This document shows, in pieces, positions 13,601 through 29,618 of a DNA stretch of 64,000 bases (position 1 is the stretch's first letter; each line of letters begins with the position of its first letter). The position numbers and the translations under genes are program-made. The notes under the pieces were generated by a model that saw only the letters and a list, made by a program, of their open reading frames with translations, searched no databases and was not told the origin of the DNA. The stretch lies in NCBI RefSeq assembly GCF_000189635.1, contig NW_002476426.1:372001-436000 (forward strand). The letters run 5' to 3'. The DNA comes from Tetrahymena thermophila SB210. Lineage: Eukaryota > Ciliophora > Oligohymenophorea > Hymenostomatida > Tetrahymenidae.

Positions 13601-14269
13601 TTTTTTCCTTTTCTCCGCATACAAAAATATAACAAACAAAGATCATTTACATTTATTTCTATTTTAAAATTAAAAGTTTTAAAAAAATTAAATATTTTGT
13701 TAAATAGATTTTTATTACTTAAAAAATATATCATTTAAAATAAAATTTAATTTAATTAGTAACCAGCATCTGGTTACATTTTCAATAGTACAAGCCCAAA
13801 TATATTTTTAATTGATGTAAATAATTAAAAATATGTTGAGAATTCCAAATATAGGAATTATCAATCAACCATGATAATTTAAATTTTAACTTTAAAAAAA
13901 AATAGTGGGCTTTAATTTTAATCAATGGTGTTTGAAGTACTTTTCTTTTTACGATAAATAATAAAATGAAGTAATAATAATCTATTTTCAGAAACTTGAT
14001 GGAATTTTATATAAATTTAACTTTACAAATAGTACTATTTTTCTCAATCTTCTTTAAGCAATTTAATTTTATTTTTGCATCAAAAATAAACTAATCGAGC
14101 AATAAAATACCACATAAAGCAATAAGAAATTGTCTAAATATTCTTAGACTTAATTAATTTTTTAGATTATGCAAATTTAACATAAAAGCTCATTGATTAA
14201 ATTTTCATTTGTTTCATTTTTTTATCATCATTTTCTCTTTTTCAAATAATTTGAACATAATCTCTACAT
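10685..14269. other. Intergenic, no gene seen (convergent 3' ends)
   Basis: About 3.6 kb between two converging genes. It contains AT-rich DNA, an N-codon-like CAACAA patch just after the stop, a (GTTT)n tract at 11776-11793 and AATA/ATTT runs. No open frame with coding composition was found on either strand. Confidence 0.6.
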
Positions 14270-17200
14270 TCAATAACTTTAAGTAAAAGGATATGGAGCA
14301 AAATCTTCACTTTCTTCGATAGACTTAGGGATCAAATAATAGTATGGTGGCTTAATGGACATCTTTACTAAAAATTTATGCTAAAATTTCTAATCGTTAT
14401 GCTCTTTTTAATCTGTTGATAAAGTAAACCCTTAATTCTCTAGTACAAATAAAATTGATTGATCACAGTAAGCAACTTTATATAAAGAGGGTTGAGCATA
14501 ATAAATTATATGTTTAAAATTTTCTATAAATTGCACCCTATCAATACCAATAGAAGCATTACAATAATTCCCAGCTTATTCTATCTAAAATAAAGGAGAT
14601 TCTAAGGTAGTTAATTCTCTTTAGAAATTTATGATTTACATTTTTAATATTATTATAGTACTATGATCACAGAACTAATCTTATTCTTAAGGTTGTTCGT
14701 TTTCGCCTCCTTCTTTTAATCTGCTTTTTTTTGATCCATAAGCTTCTTTATCCTCTCTATTTTTAAAGGAAATTTGATCATACTCACCTCCTAAAATGAT
14801 AAATTCTTAATCAGAGATCCAAAATGATGAAAAACTTTCAACCCCTTCTATCAAACAAAAAGAAATTATTTCCCATCTATCTGTATTTTCATTTAATCTT
14901 TCTATTTACTAGACCTTGATTTATTCGTTTGAACCACCAATTATATAAACCTATTTATTGATTTATTTATTTTAGCAAAAAATTTAAAATGGTAAATAAA
15001 GTATTTAGAACGGGTAAGGAGAATCTTATAGTAATAATTAGATAAATATTAAAATTCCTATAAATTTTTTATAGACCAGCATGAAGTTAGTTTGAAATCA
15101 TGTTTTAAACAGAAATAGTTTCTTCATTTTTAGAATTTTTGTGCTGGAAAAAAAAATGATCAATGTAATTTAAAAAATTTTTCTGAGTAAATCGTAAGAT
15201 TTGTTATTAGTACGTCTTTTTTCGGGTATAGAAATCAGTAGTGTCTGTATGATTTATCAACAAATAAGAAGCAAATCTAATTGATTTGCGGAAATTATGC
15301 CAATAAAAATGATTAAAAAAATAGAATGAATATTTTAACTAATTCATTTTTAATTTTTCCCCCAGTCAGCAAGATTGTAATCTGTAATAAAATACAAACC
15401 TTAGAATGAGAGTATTTCTTTTTTAATCTTTTATTTTAAAATAAACTAAAATGGATATTAAATTAAAGGGTAAGGATATTCAGAGCTTAAAAACTTTTTA
15501 ATCGAATAAATTTACCTTAAATAATTTTTTATTGAATAAAATATTATCTTTTAGTCGATAAAAATAGATGGCAACCTTAAGTATTTATTTAAATTTATCA
15601 AAAGGATGCTGTTTGGTTTATGGGGGAATATCAACAAGGTCTCAGATAATTTTTTATCCCTTTATAACCACAAATTTATTTTAGTGTTTTTATTTGCTTC
15701 TAAAGCGATTTATCCCCCAAAGATAAAATACAAAAAATAAAGTTGAAAAATTTTAGAAATACTCTCAGATTATTAAATCAATACTAATTTGTTATCTAGC
15801 TATTTTAGTTTTAGTGAAGATTTAAATAAAAAGTGTAATGTAAAAATGTCATCATTTTTTTGATTTTAAAATTTTTTAAGTACTTGTCTTAAATAATACA
15901 ACTTTCTTTTTATTTACCTTGTTTTAATAAATTGATGCTACACTTGATTATCTTGGAAAGTTGAGTCGAGGTAGTGTTTCCCATTGATAGCTCTTTAAAT
16001 TAAATTTTTCACAACTATCTAATATTGTTGTGAGGTCATTGCAGCTTCCTTCAAAAGAATAATTTGCATCATCTTGCTTTTACAAATTTTTGTAACCCCT
16101 TGGTTTAATTAATAAAAAAAATTAAAATCTGCTACAAATTTGGTTGAAATTCATTGAGCTATTAGTTATGTTTAATCATAAAACAAATACCTTCCAGCAA
16201 ATACATAGACAAAACCTGTAGAATATATTGAGCAATGAAAAAACCTTGATTCATTCATGCTGCTTACTTTTTCTAAGGTATTTGTAAAAGTAGAGTAAAT
16301 AAAGCAATCTTTTACAATTTGATTGTCATTTTAGCTCAATCCTCCACTAACAAATACTTTTCCATCAAATATGTTGCAAGCATGAGAATATTTAGCTGTT
16401 TAGTAATCTTAGACTTTTTATTACAGATAAAAAGAGTAAATGTAAATTAAGTTAGATAAAATATTTAATATCTCCTTATGAACTATCTTAAAGAGTAACT
16501 AGTTCATTTTCGAATTTAAAATATCAAAAAAATTTATTTTTAGCAGCTTTTTCTAATAAATTAAAGTGCACTGAACAATTATTTGGTGTCTTTTTATAAA
16601 AGAGCTGCTGAAATCAATTAAAGTATTCATGCTAAAATATGATCATTTTATTGGTAAAAAAGTTAATTAATTTAAAAAATTTTTACTAATGTTTCCTGAC
16701 AAAGCGATTGGTTGTTTGTGATTTAATTCAAGAGACTTTAAATTTAAATAATATACTCCAGATTGACCAAATATATTAAGAAATGCAGATTCTTTGAGTG
16801 TTGGCTGTGATATATTATTAAAAAAGTTTCCATTTGCTAGGCTTCCGCCAAACTCACTTAAATCACTTTTTATCAAATGACTATACAGGATGTTAGTATC
16901 TTAATTTTTACATTTAATAAACTGAGAGTAGACTTAGTTCTTGCCATTTTCTTAATTTGATTCTAGCATAGTTATTTTTAAAACGATTATTTTATGGATA
17001 GCTAGATAGAAAGGGTGATAAAAACAAATAGAAAAAAGTAATTTAACATTTCTTAGATGTCAAAATAAATTTTTATCAAAAACTCATTTCCCAATTTCCC
17101 AGAGTTAGTTAAATAATAAAAAAAATTACTTAAAATGCCTGTGATTTTCTCAAGATCAAACTCTAAATTATATTTTCCACCTAACAATAAAATTTTATTT

Positions 17201-20200
17201 TTATAATTAAACGCATGAAAATGTGATCTTCCTGTATTCAACTTTGATTTTGATTCGTGTAAGCTAAAATCATTTACATTTAGAATGTATATCTGCTTTG
17301 ATTTTTTAATCTTTTGACCACCTAATATAACAATTTCATAAAAATTTTAGGTTATCATACTCAGTCCCTCCATCTTACTAGGTAATTTAACAGGTAGTAT
17401 TTTCCAATCTTACCCTTCAAACACTTCGATTGAATCTAATAGATCTTAGTTGTGAGTTCCTCCACTGATATAAATTTTTTAATTTACATTACAAGCTGCA
17501 AAATTATATCTGTTTATAGAAATTAATTTAAATATTGGTTTGTTTGATGAGTTTTACTAATTGAATTTTTTGTATTTTTTACCTTGGTTAGTTAATTGGT
17601 GATGTGAATTCCCATTTATCTTCTAAGTAATTGTATCTTTCAACTGTTTGTAATGCTATATTTTGGTGAAAGTTTGTTCTTCCTGCAATAGCTAGAATAT
17701 AATTATTTTGAACAACCAACTAATGATTTACTCTAGGCTGGTTCATATCTTGAACATAAGAAAATTATTAACTATTAGTGTCATAAATTATAACCTTTTT
17801 AACTGCATTCCCAGTAATTGATTTCTCCTCAATCCCACCTACCAGCAATATTTTTTAACTGCGAATATTAATGCACTTACATTACCTGTAAAAACAGGGA
17901 AATTAAATTTTTCCAGCTTTAATCTAATCGTCACTCTTAGAGTTTTTGAAATGATTAATATGTTAATATTACTATTAATTAACGTTCAATAAACTAAAAT
18001 ATTGGCAGCTAACAGAATATGTCAATACTTTATATTCTCCTTAATCTGTAATCACAAAAACATAATAATAATCATCAAAATTGCATAAATCTCTATTTAG
18101 ATTAATTTAATATTCATTTAATATAATGTCTTAATCCTTAAGATAACCTCTTGAAATTTAAAAGCATTAATTTGGAGTTTTATCATATATTTAATTTGTT
18201 TTTTCAATGAAATTATTAAGTTAACTTATATTTTGTAAACATTTTGTTTAAATAAAATTTTATTTCTCTAAAAGACAGAGAAACTCTTCAGAATTTTTAA
18301 CAGTAAATTAACTGACTAAAGGCTGTGAAGAAATTCCTACCTAACTTGAAATATCGTCTTCTATCTAAATCACTATCTCAATACTAAATTCAAGCACATT
18401 AAATAATAGCAAATAACTTTAATTTAATAATAAGTATATGATTAAATCTGAACAAACACAATCATATGAAATAATTTTATTAAGCTATTTGTTAATTTTG
18501 CTTAGCTTAAAAATATTTTAAATAATCCTCCATTCATTTGTATTTTAAGAATAATATTAACAAATATTTTAAGAAAAATAGTAGACCAACCCTGTTACTT
18601 TGTTAAAATGTAAACAGTATATTTCAGAAAAATCATGCATTTATGAAGTACTGTAACAAATTTCATTATTAAAATCAATTATAAAACATCTTTTTTCCTT
18701 TATAGAAAGTTTAGTAACTACTAACACTTTTCCACAAGTTAATTCAACTATTTGAATGATTTCATCTAAAATTTTATCAAGTTTTACTGATTTTAAGATT
18801 TAAGATCTATTTTCATCAAATATTTGTAAGATGTCTTTACAAACTTCAATCGGATAAAAATTTTTTACTTTTATTTTTATTACAGTTAAAATGTTAACAA
18901 ATTTGCAAAAAATTTAGAAAACAGATTTACCCCCTGCATCCATTTCAAAATATCTTTAACTTGTTGCATATCTCATCAAAGACTTCCCATTAAGTTCTTA
19001 AGGTAATTTTATACAATTTGTATTAAATATATTTATGTCAGATAATGTCTGTAATAATATATTTTTATTACTATGATTCAAAATATTTATTTACTTTTCA
19101 TAAATATTAAAATAAATAATGTTTTTCCCATACTCTTAAATTTCTAAATACCCTATTTCTTACAATTTATGATTTTATAAATTAATTTTCCATATGCTTT
19201 AATTCAATTATAACTAGTTAAACTTAATATCTTAATCTTCATCTGCTTCATTTTCACTGTCATTATCATCATTATACATACTAAGTATAATTACATTTTA
19301 ATTATCTTCAGTAATTAAATACGGGTCTCTTATCTTAATAAAACTATTTTCAAGAATAATTAAATCCCATTTTAATGTATCTTAATTAAATATCTCAAAA
19401 GAGCAAAGGTCTTCTTTACTTTAAAAAATACATTAATATATTTTATAATTTTTTAAATTAATAAATTACCCATCATTGCCACCAAAAACATATATTTTAC
19501 CATTCACTTATATCATTCCTTGAGAAAATCTAGGTATATTGAGTTGAGATATAAACTACCATTTTTTTAAAGTAAAATCATAAGTTTCACAACAGCTCAA
19601 CACTGATGATTAATCATCTCCATATATCCTAATTATTTTTACAAATTTGTTAATAATTAAAGTAAAGAAATAAATTTTATTAAAAAAACTACCTTCCTCC
19701 AGTAACTATAATTTAATTGTTAAAATAACATGATGAATGATAAAATCTTTTTTGCTACAAAGAAGCTATCTAATTTATTTAATTTTAATGAGGATTATAT
19801 ATATAACAATTAGGATATATAATTTGCTCTTCTAAGTCTACTCCTCCAGTAATAAAAAAGCATTAATTAGGCAGTGAAGCAATTGATAAATAACTTAATT
19901 TTTACATTTAATCTTATACTTATTGCTCTTAAATAATATTTTATTTGTAAAAATATCTTAGTAGTTATCCTTCTCCAACTAGTAGAACAAAATCTTGTAT
20001 TTCAAATTAATAAGCAATATCTCCTTAAATGTTTTCTATTTTTAAAAGTTGAAATTAATGAAAGCTTTACAAAAATCTATTTACTCAAATTATAATTGAA
20101 GGTGTTCTCGTTAATTTATAATGATGGAACTTTCTCCCAATCAAACTTAATACTTTCATCAATGAGTTATTAGATATTTAAATTTTGCTGATTTTTAATA

Positions 20201-20571
20201 GAAATTAAGCATAAACTCTCAGCAATTACATCACCTCTTAGGTTTTTAAAGTAAATAGTATCTGAAAAAGGAATATTTAACTATTTTCCTAAAATTTATT
20301 TACAACTTATTTAAAATATTTTATGTTTATTAAATGCTAAATATAAGTTAATTGTGAATTCATTCTAAGGAACAGGATTTTATAATTAAATTAAAATAGG
20401 ACTATCTAACTTGCAATTTCTTTAATCTTTTTTAATTATTCCTATCTGTGTCTTTATCTCATTTTATAATTAGCATTAGACACCAACAAATGCATATCCG
20501 ATGACATCTTGATTAAACTAAATGCTTTTAAAATTAAATTCAATATAAAGATTTGACAAAATGCTGTTCAT
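14270..20571 (-). CDS. Large kelch-repeat protein, 1,538 aa
   Basis: The start is ATG at 20571 and the TGA is at 14270. Nine exons are proposed: 20571-20085, 20035-19693, 19628-19470, 19418-17583, 17509-17130, 17001-16687, 16395-16191, 16128-15918, 14950-14270. They total 4,617 nt with all phases agreeing. Kelch beta-propeller blades show the hydrophobic-GG signature. One cluster lies at residues ~215-330 (CFFITGG, NQIIVTGG, KIYVFGGNDG). A second lies at ~850-1380 (KILLVGG, KIYISGG, EIVILGG, KILLLGG, KVFVSGG, FVYVFAGR, KVYIIGG, EFIILGG), with typical W residues (LKKWQFI, DKWEFT, YQWETLP, DRWEI). About 500 residues of non-kelch sequence with an acidic patch (NDDNDSENEADED) separate the clusters. 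Kelch propellers bind protein partners; no BTB, F-box or enzyme domain is visible, so the role is unknown. The last intron is 967 nt. The exact acceptors of exons 7 and 8 are the least certain. Confidence 0.8.
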
Positions 20572-21744
20572 TTATTGCTTCTAAACAAGTAATTTAATTT
20601 AGCGTATCCCAGTTAAAAATTATAATTAAAGATTTGTTTTAATTAGATTTTGAAAATTTTAAAATACTTTTCAAAAAGAATTTATTTATTTATTAATTAT
20701 CAAGTTAATTAAAATATGTACTTATTAAATTTGATTATAGAATATCAAAAACAATTAAAGCACATAGTATTAAATAGAATTTCATAATAAAAACGAATAA
20801 GCATATAATTAATTTACATTTTATCATCAAAATATTATTTAGAAAGACAAAAAAAAAAGATATAAAAAAGAATCAAGAATGTTATAAAATAAAATAAATT
20901 ATAAATAAAATAACATGTAATTATTATATAACAATATTTAATATATGAAAAATAGAAATTTCTATCAATAATTATATGAGTTAAAATTTAATTATATCTT
21001 ATATTCTCATTAATTAATTAATCTAAACAATAATAAAAATAATAATTGCACCTATGTTGACTTTTATATTAACTCTCCCTTAAATTGAGATTAAAAGCAT
21101 ACTTATGAGTTAAATTATTATAATATTGAATAGAAAGGAACTAAATAAATCTTAATAATATTCTTAGCTTCAATGTTATTTCTGTTCAATATTAGATATA
21201 TTTAACAAACTTTGTAAACTTTGTGTGCATTTATTAAAGAGACGAATAGATTATTAAACAGGCTTAGTGCGGTATTATTATGTTAACTATATTTATAGAT
21301 TATTAGTATAAAATTTATATTATTTGAAATGTCTGATAATAATTATTATTTTATTATAGGTTCATTATTTAATTAATTATTTATTTATTTATTTATTTTT
21401 TACTTATAAATTAAACTAAAAAGCTTTCACTTTTTCCTTGCTAATATCACCAAATTAAAGAATAAATGGTAAAAAGTAAGTAGGCATATAGACCTACTCA
21501 CTCTGGATAATCGTGTAAAGCTCATTAGAATTGAAATATATATTTATTTAGTGCTGAGGGGAAATATGTATTAATTTAATTAATTAATTAATTCAAATTT
21601 AATTACTATTTATTAAGGTTGGTTAATATTTTTTCTAAACAATATATAATTTAAAGTGGCAAGCTCTCTTGATAAATAATCAACTATTATTCTTTAAATT
21701 AATCGATGAGTTTAAGTAATTATATAGGATGGCATGCATAGATT
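20572..21744. other. Intergenic between two minus-strand genes
   Basis: Contains the 3' flank of the KH gene and the upstream region of the kelch gene. It is AT-rich with ATTTATTT and TTAATTAA runs (about 21370-21400, 21571-21592). No coding frame was seen. Confidence 0.6.
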
Positions 21745-24700
21745 TCAAAAATCTAATTCACTCAAGAAAATTTCACGTTAGATTAAATTAAAAGCTTATT
21801 TAATTTAGTCTGTTGTTCCTTTCATTAACAAACGTCTATACTAGGAATCTTAGAAATCTTTTTCCTTTATTTTTATTTTCATTAAATAAAATAAATAAAT
21901 TCATTAATTAATTAAATAAATATTTACATCTTCAAAGCAAATCTTTTAGCATCTTGAAATATCTTTGAAACTTTAAATGAATTATTTTTCCAATTTGTTG
22001 GCTACTTTTATAGGAACTAACAGCCTAATTTTTCCTTCGTATTCATCAACACTAATTTTCTTTTATAATTTGAAAAATATATTTAAAGAAAAATTAAAAA
22101 TGAAGCAATTAAATAACTCAAAAATATTTTTAAAATAAATAAATAAAAAAATCAAACTCATCAAATAATTTAATATTTGTCTATGCTGACTGAATAAGTA
22201 AAACAAATTTGATACCTTCTTTTAATCTTTCTCATATCTTGGATCAGGAGAGTATCTATCAGCTTCTTTTTCTCTCTTTCTTTATCTATTTTTGTCTTTA
22301 TTTTAAGAGCGTGATCTGCTTCTTGATTTGCTCTTCATTTTTCTATAATCACTACTATCTTTTCTCATTCTACTAGAAGGAGACAACATTCTTTGATCTC
22401 TCATATTATCTCTTTAATTATCCCTCATATTATCTCTTTGATTATCTCTATTGTCTCTTTAATTATCTCTGCTATCTCTCATATTATCTCTCATGTCACC
22501 TCTCATGTTATCTCTCTAGTTCATGTTCATATCTCTTTAATTGTCTCTTTGGTTATTGTATTTGTTTTAATTTCCTTGGTTGTATGGATGATTCATTTAG
22601 TTATTGTTATTATATTAGTTATTCATTTTATTGTTATTTTAGTTGTTGTAATTCATTCCCATATTGTTGTTATTACCTTAGTTTCCATAGTCATCTCTTT
22701 TATTATTATTCATATTGTTATTATTCATTCCACTGTTATTCATATTGTTGTTATTGCCGTTGTTATTGTTATTGTTGCTGCTACTTCCTCCTCTAATAAA
22801 ATTTTCAGCTAAATATAATTAATTAAATAATAAATAAATATAAAATAAAATAAATAAGTTTTTGTCAAATTTACTGTTTTTTATTGACGATTCTTGGTCT
22901 TACACTGAGTTTTTAAATTGATTAACAAGGTTATCGTTAATATTCTTTCCACTAATCAAAATAGGACCACCATTTTTAAAAATTTCTAACTATTAAAGAA
23001 TCAAAAGGCATGCATCTACTTTGCAAGCTAAAGCACCAGCTATACTTATTAAACATTCTCTCTAGTCTCTATCTTTTTATTTGTCGCTCATAATTTTAAT
23101 TTAAGCACCTTTACTTTTTGCTGCGATATCTTTAATCATGCAACCTCCTATTTATTTTATTTAAAATAATGGTAAATATTAGTAAAATTTTATTTTAATT
23201 TACCTGCACCAATAAGCTTAGTAACATATCTGTTAGGAATAAGAAGGCGAAGATAGTAATCTTGCAAATCATTAGGATTTTAGTTATAAAATTGATCAAC
23301 TTTTTCAAAGAATTTCATGCTAGAAGGGAAAATATCTTGTAATTTACCTTTAATAGAGCAAATTATATCAGTTTTTTTGAGTTATCTTTATTTTCTATCT
23401 TCGTAAAATTTGAAGCTCACTTTAAAATCCTTTTCTAGATTCCTAATAAAGTCTTTCTTTTATTCTAAATATTTTTTTACTTTATTATTTATGACGTAGC
23501 GAGCTTTTGATTCTTATTCTTAGTAGTTTACGGGTTAAGGTTCCTTTTCAATTTGTGACACTTTAGGAGATCTTTCTTCAATAATTTAGTAGATAAGCTT
23601 AATAGCGACAGCTACTTTTTTATACTCACCATCAATGCGAATTGTTCTAGATGTCATTTTGTTAATAGGCTAGTTTGCAACGACTTTAGTATTTGATTCG
23701 TTCATGATTTAGTTAATTTATTTACCTTTAATCCCAATAACAAGGCTCACCATGCCTTTTTTTTTATAAAGATTTAGTTATTAATGTTAGATTAGTTTTT
23801 AAAGTAATTGTTTGATAATTAATTTATTTATTAGATAAAAAGTATTGCTTCTAAACATGCTGCTTATTTATTGAATATAAAACCAAAAATAAAGAATTAA
23901 TTAGATCTAGAATTCCAAAAATAAATGAATCGATGACTAACTAACTAATCATCTTTTTCTATTTATTTCTTTCTTTCTTTCATATTTTATTATAATTAAA
24001 AGTTCATCATTGTAGTTAATAGTTTAATTAATAAATAATCCTTCTTATTCTTTTTAAAATATGTAAATTGTTTATTATTATTGTTATTATTATATTACCA
24101 TTTGGCACAAGACAAATAGCTGTGAAGCCTTTATCCTTATCTTCACTCATTCTATCATAAACAAACTTAAATGCCTACTGCAATGCTTCGTATTTGGGTT
24201 GCTATTCCTTATCTATGAAACGAACAAGCACTCCGTTGAGATCAGGAATGCTAAAAGACTTATCAATCTTGATTTCAGAGATTTTGGAAGCTTGTTGAAC
24301 TGCATCAACGAATTGCTTCTCATCCTAAAGAATTATATCCTTTTGTTCGTTTTCAAAGAAGAGATCGTAATCGAATATCTTTTTACGATCATCTGAAATT
24401 TGGTTGTTTCCTTCGCTGTGAGAAGCAGCATTATTGATTTCCATGTCGTGATCTTGGTCGTGCTCCATATTATCTTCGTTGTAGGAGCTATTGCTTCTAG
24501 AGCAACTTTAATTGCGGCTCTAACTTCGTTAGCTATTATGACTTTTTTTATTATTTCAAAACATAAAGTTATTATTATTATTGTCAGGGAATACGCTATT
24601 TCGTGAATGTAGAAAGTAATTATTTTTATTAAGTGATACAAAAAAGTCAGAATGCCAAAGATAGCCTTTTAATTTGATTACTATTAAATTATTAATTCAT

Positions 24701-25434
24701 ATGAATTGGTTGACGCAATGAAATTTATTTATTTGCGTTTTGGAGGTTAATATTATTTTATTCTTAATTTTAAATAATAACTAAGGAAATTTTTATTGTT
24801 TTGTATAAATTTTTAATTCATTCATTTATTCATGTTTGTTTTCTATTCTGGCAGGTGATTTATTTATTTAATTATTGTTTGATTGATTGATTGAATTAAT
24901 TATTGTTCGACAAACACCCATTTTCTTCACCCTTTTTAGTTTTGGAGGAGACTTCTAGTTTGCTAATATGGAGAGTGGGAATTATAAGTTTATAAAATAA
25001 TTAGATGAACATATAATGAAGAACTTTTTGATTGAGTTAATTTTATTGGGTTCTATCTCCATGATAATTAATTTATTTATTTATTTATTAACAAAGGTTT
25101 CATCTGAGCAATTTATAATTGTTCTCTCAAATATTATTATTGAATACTTTGTCCTTATAATTTATCAATAAATCTTTCAGGTTTGAACGAAAATAGGACA
25201 AGTAGAAGAACAAATAGAGTTGGTAAAAAGGGTGAGGATGTGGGTAGAGAAGACGAGAAAGACAATCAATATCGATGATTATTAAAATTGGTTTGTTTAA
25301 ATATTGTTTATGATATATTATTACTTATATGACTCCAAAGAATCTTTAGATTTAGAACGACTGCGGTCGTATTGGTTGTTTTCATCAGAGTTTTCATCTA
25401 ATTTTCCTTGATTATTTGAATAGTTGTCTTACAT
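21745..25434 (-). CDS. KH-domain RNA-binding protein with N-rich and RDN-repeat tail, 740 aa
   Basis: Seven exons (25434-25325, 24541-24099, 23755-23204, 23147-22875, 22808-22216, 22059-21928, 21864-21745) sum to 741 codons ending in TGA. Type I KH modules appear in order. KH1 (~173-245) has AICLVPNGMVSLVIGIKGKQ and a canonical GxxG. KH2 (~275-345) is degenerate. KH3 (~350-420) has LRLLIPNRYVTKLIGAGG. KH4 (~660-735) opens with IRLLVPIKVANKLEKQF and closes with LLMKGTTDQIKQAFNLIQRE, but lacks GxxG. Between KH3 and KH4 lie an N/G/M-rich stretch, tandem RDN/RDNM units and an RS-like basic segment (KSKSRSRSR). This resembles hnRNP K/PCBP-type multi-KH proteins with RNP-forming low-complexity regions, so single-stranded RNA binding is expected. 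The target is unknown. Intron 1 is long (783 nt). The tiny N-terminal exon is S/R/D-rich and joins in phase to an S/R-rich second exon, which supports the start chosen. Confidence 0.87.
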
Positions 25435-27064
25435 TTTTCAATAATCTATCTTATCTTCTTAAGGTGTGTTGGATGGATGGATGGATGTTTGGTATGTTAA
25501 TTGGAAAGGTGATTTATTCTTTATTTCAGTGCCTTTTACTACTTATAAAACTTAACCTAACTTTTTTTGTGATTAATTACTTGATTTGATTTTATTATCT
25601 TCAATTATTATAATTTGTTTTTTACCTTAACCCTTTTATTAATATTTAGATATAATAATTAAAAATATAAACTATATTATAGTTTTCTTTCTTTTAAATA
25701 CTTCTGCAAGCTATTCTTTCTTTCTTTTTCCCTCTTTATTCTTACCAATTTATTTATTTTATTACTTTCAATATAGATGACCTTTCTGTCTAACAAATTA
25801 TTCAAGTATATATCAATTTATATATTCTTTAAATAAAAATCTTTTCTAACCATAGTAATTTCAAAAACTATTATCTTATCTTGCTTTCTTTATGCTTTTA
25901 AATAATAAGTCAATATGGTGATATTGACAATTTTAAATAAATATTTGAAATTTAATTTAAATAAGAGAATAAAATATATTATTTTAATGCTTAAATATCT
26001 TAATAGATTTGTAGAAATCAAAATTATAAATAAATTATGATAAATAAAAAGTACTTTTAGTTATTTAAGTTATTAGAAATAATATGATAAAACTAAACTT
26101 GAAACTTATAAATGACTATTTGAAGTAAAAAATATTTTTTTGACATTTAATTTTTAAAGATAAATATATGTACTATTTTCATCATAGAAAAATAATAATC
26201 TTTTTTTAGCTTTTAAATAGCAAATTTTTTTAATTTAATAATCTATAATAATAATTTAATTAATATAATAAACAAAAATTGTTAATACATTATTCCTTAT
26301 TTAGTAAGCTAATTATTATTTTATTGAAAAAAAAAATATTTTTTCTAACAACTCAATAGAAAAACGTAAATTCTAAAGTTAAAAATAAGTGCAATTATAT
26401 AATCAATCCAGATCTTCCTCATTACTATCTTTAATAAAACAGGGTAATCAAAAATTCAAGCTTTCTCTAAAACAAAATAAAAAATATTTTAGAGCTAGAA
26501 GGTATTGGAAAATACATAGCATGCATAGTATTTAAAATAAATTTCTTAATAAATAAAATTTTGAATTAAGACTTTTAAAGCTTGTGAAAAATAAAAAATA
26601 AGAAATATTATTATTAGACTATGAATAGAATATCAGAAACAAAAATTAAGTATAGATTCTAGGATTTCGGAAGAAAATATTATTATGAGAATATTCTAAT
26701 TTTTCGCTAAAAATGTAAAATAGATAATTAAGTTTAATAGTTAAATAATTAACTAAAACAGATAAAAATAATATTAATGACAGGAATAAATTTAGCTTCA
26801 CCAAAAAACATAATATTAAAAAGCACATCATATTTAATTTTTATAAATGAGCTGCGTAGCAAAAAGTTAGGTGAAATTTTGAAGTTATCAGACACTCTTT
26901 ATTTAAAATACTAAGAGCTACATCAATCAAGTCTGATTTAATTTTTTAATTTATGTTTTGCAAAAAAAAAGAAGATTAGTATTTTCTCTAAATTTTAGAC
27001 ATCAAATCAATATAAATAGCATAAAAATACTTAAATTCAATTAATTTTTTAAAAATTTTATAGC
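25435..27064. promoter_or_regulatory. Divergent intergenic region
   Basis: About 1.6 kb between the start of the KH gene (minus) and the kinase gene (plus), so it should hold both promoters. It is AT-rich throughout, with a short (GGAT)n run near 25473-25484. No specific promoter element can be named and no gene was seen. Confidence 0.5.
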
Positions 27065-29318
<2,254 letters not shown>

Positions 29319-29618
29319 AATATGTAAAAATTACTAAATGATATCGCACATTTTCTTTCATACAATAATTAAAACTTTGATCAAATGTAATACACTATCC
29401 CATAAATAATAAAAAACAAGAGCATTTCTACTATTCATTTTTGTTAATAATTAAAAGTATTTTTATTCAATGAAAATATTTAATTGTATATTATCTGTAC
29501 TTTATATAAATGTTGTATAATTCTTTTATTTTCTTACTAATCTTCCAAATTAATTAGAAATTAAACAATATTCATAAAATAAAAAATAATAATCAATTAA
29601 TTAAAAAATTTAATAAAA
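29319..29618. other. Spacer between tandem genes
   Basis: A 300-nt AT-rich gap between two plus-strand genes. It holds the kinase 3' region and the promoter and leader of the next gene; nothing else is visible. Confidence 0.5.

Noticed and set aside
22393-22812. 139-aa plus-strand ORF rich in I, V, S, H
   Set aside because: It is the antisense shadow of the N-rich and RDN-repeat exon of the KH gene.
23720-23755. Possible intron at GTAAATAA just after the GIKG of KH1
   Set aside because: Reading through keeps frame and completes a normal KH1 (GKQINQIMNES, then TRTIRIDG-like strand), so it is coding.
24333-24641. 102-aa minus-strand ORF and 68-aa plus-strand ORF
   Set aside because: They are shadows of KH-gene exon 2, which is in a different minus-strand frame and joins in phase to the other exons.
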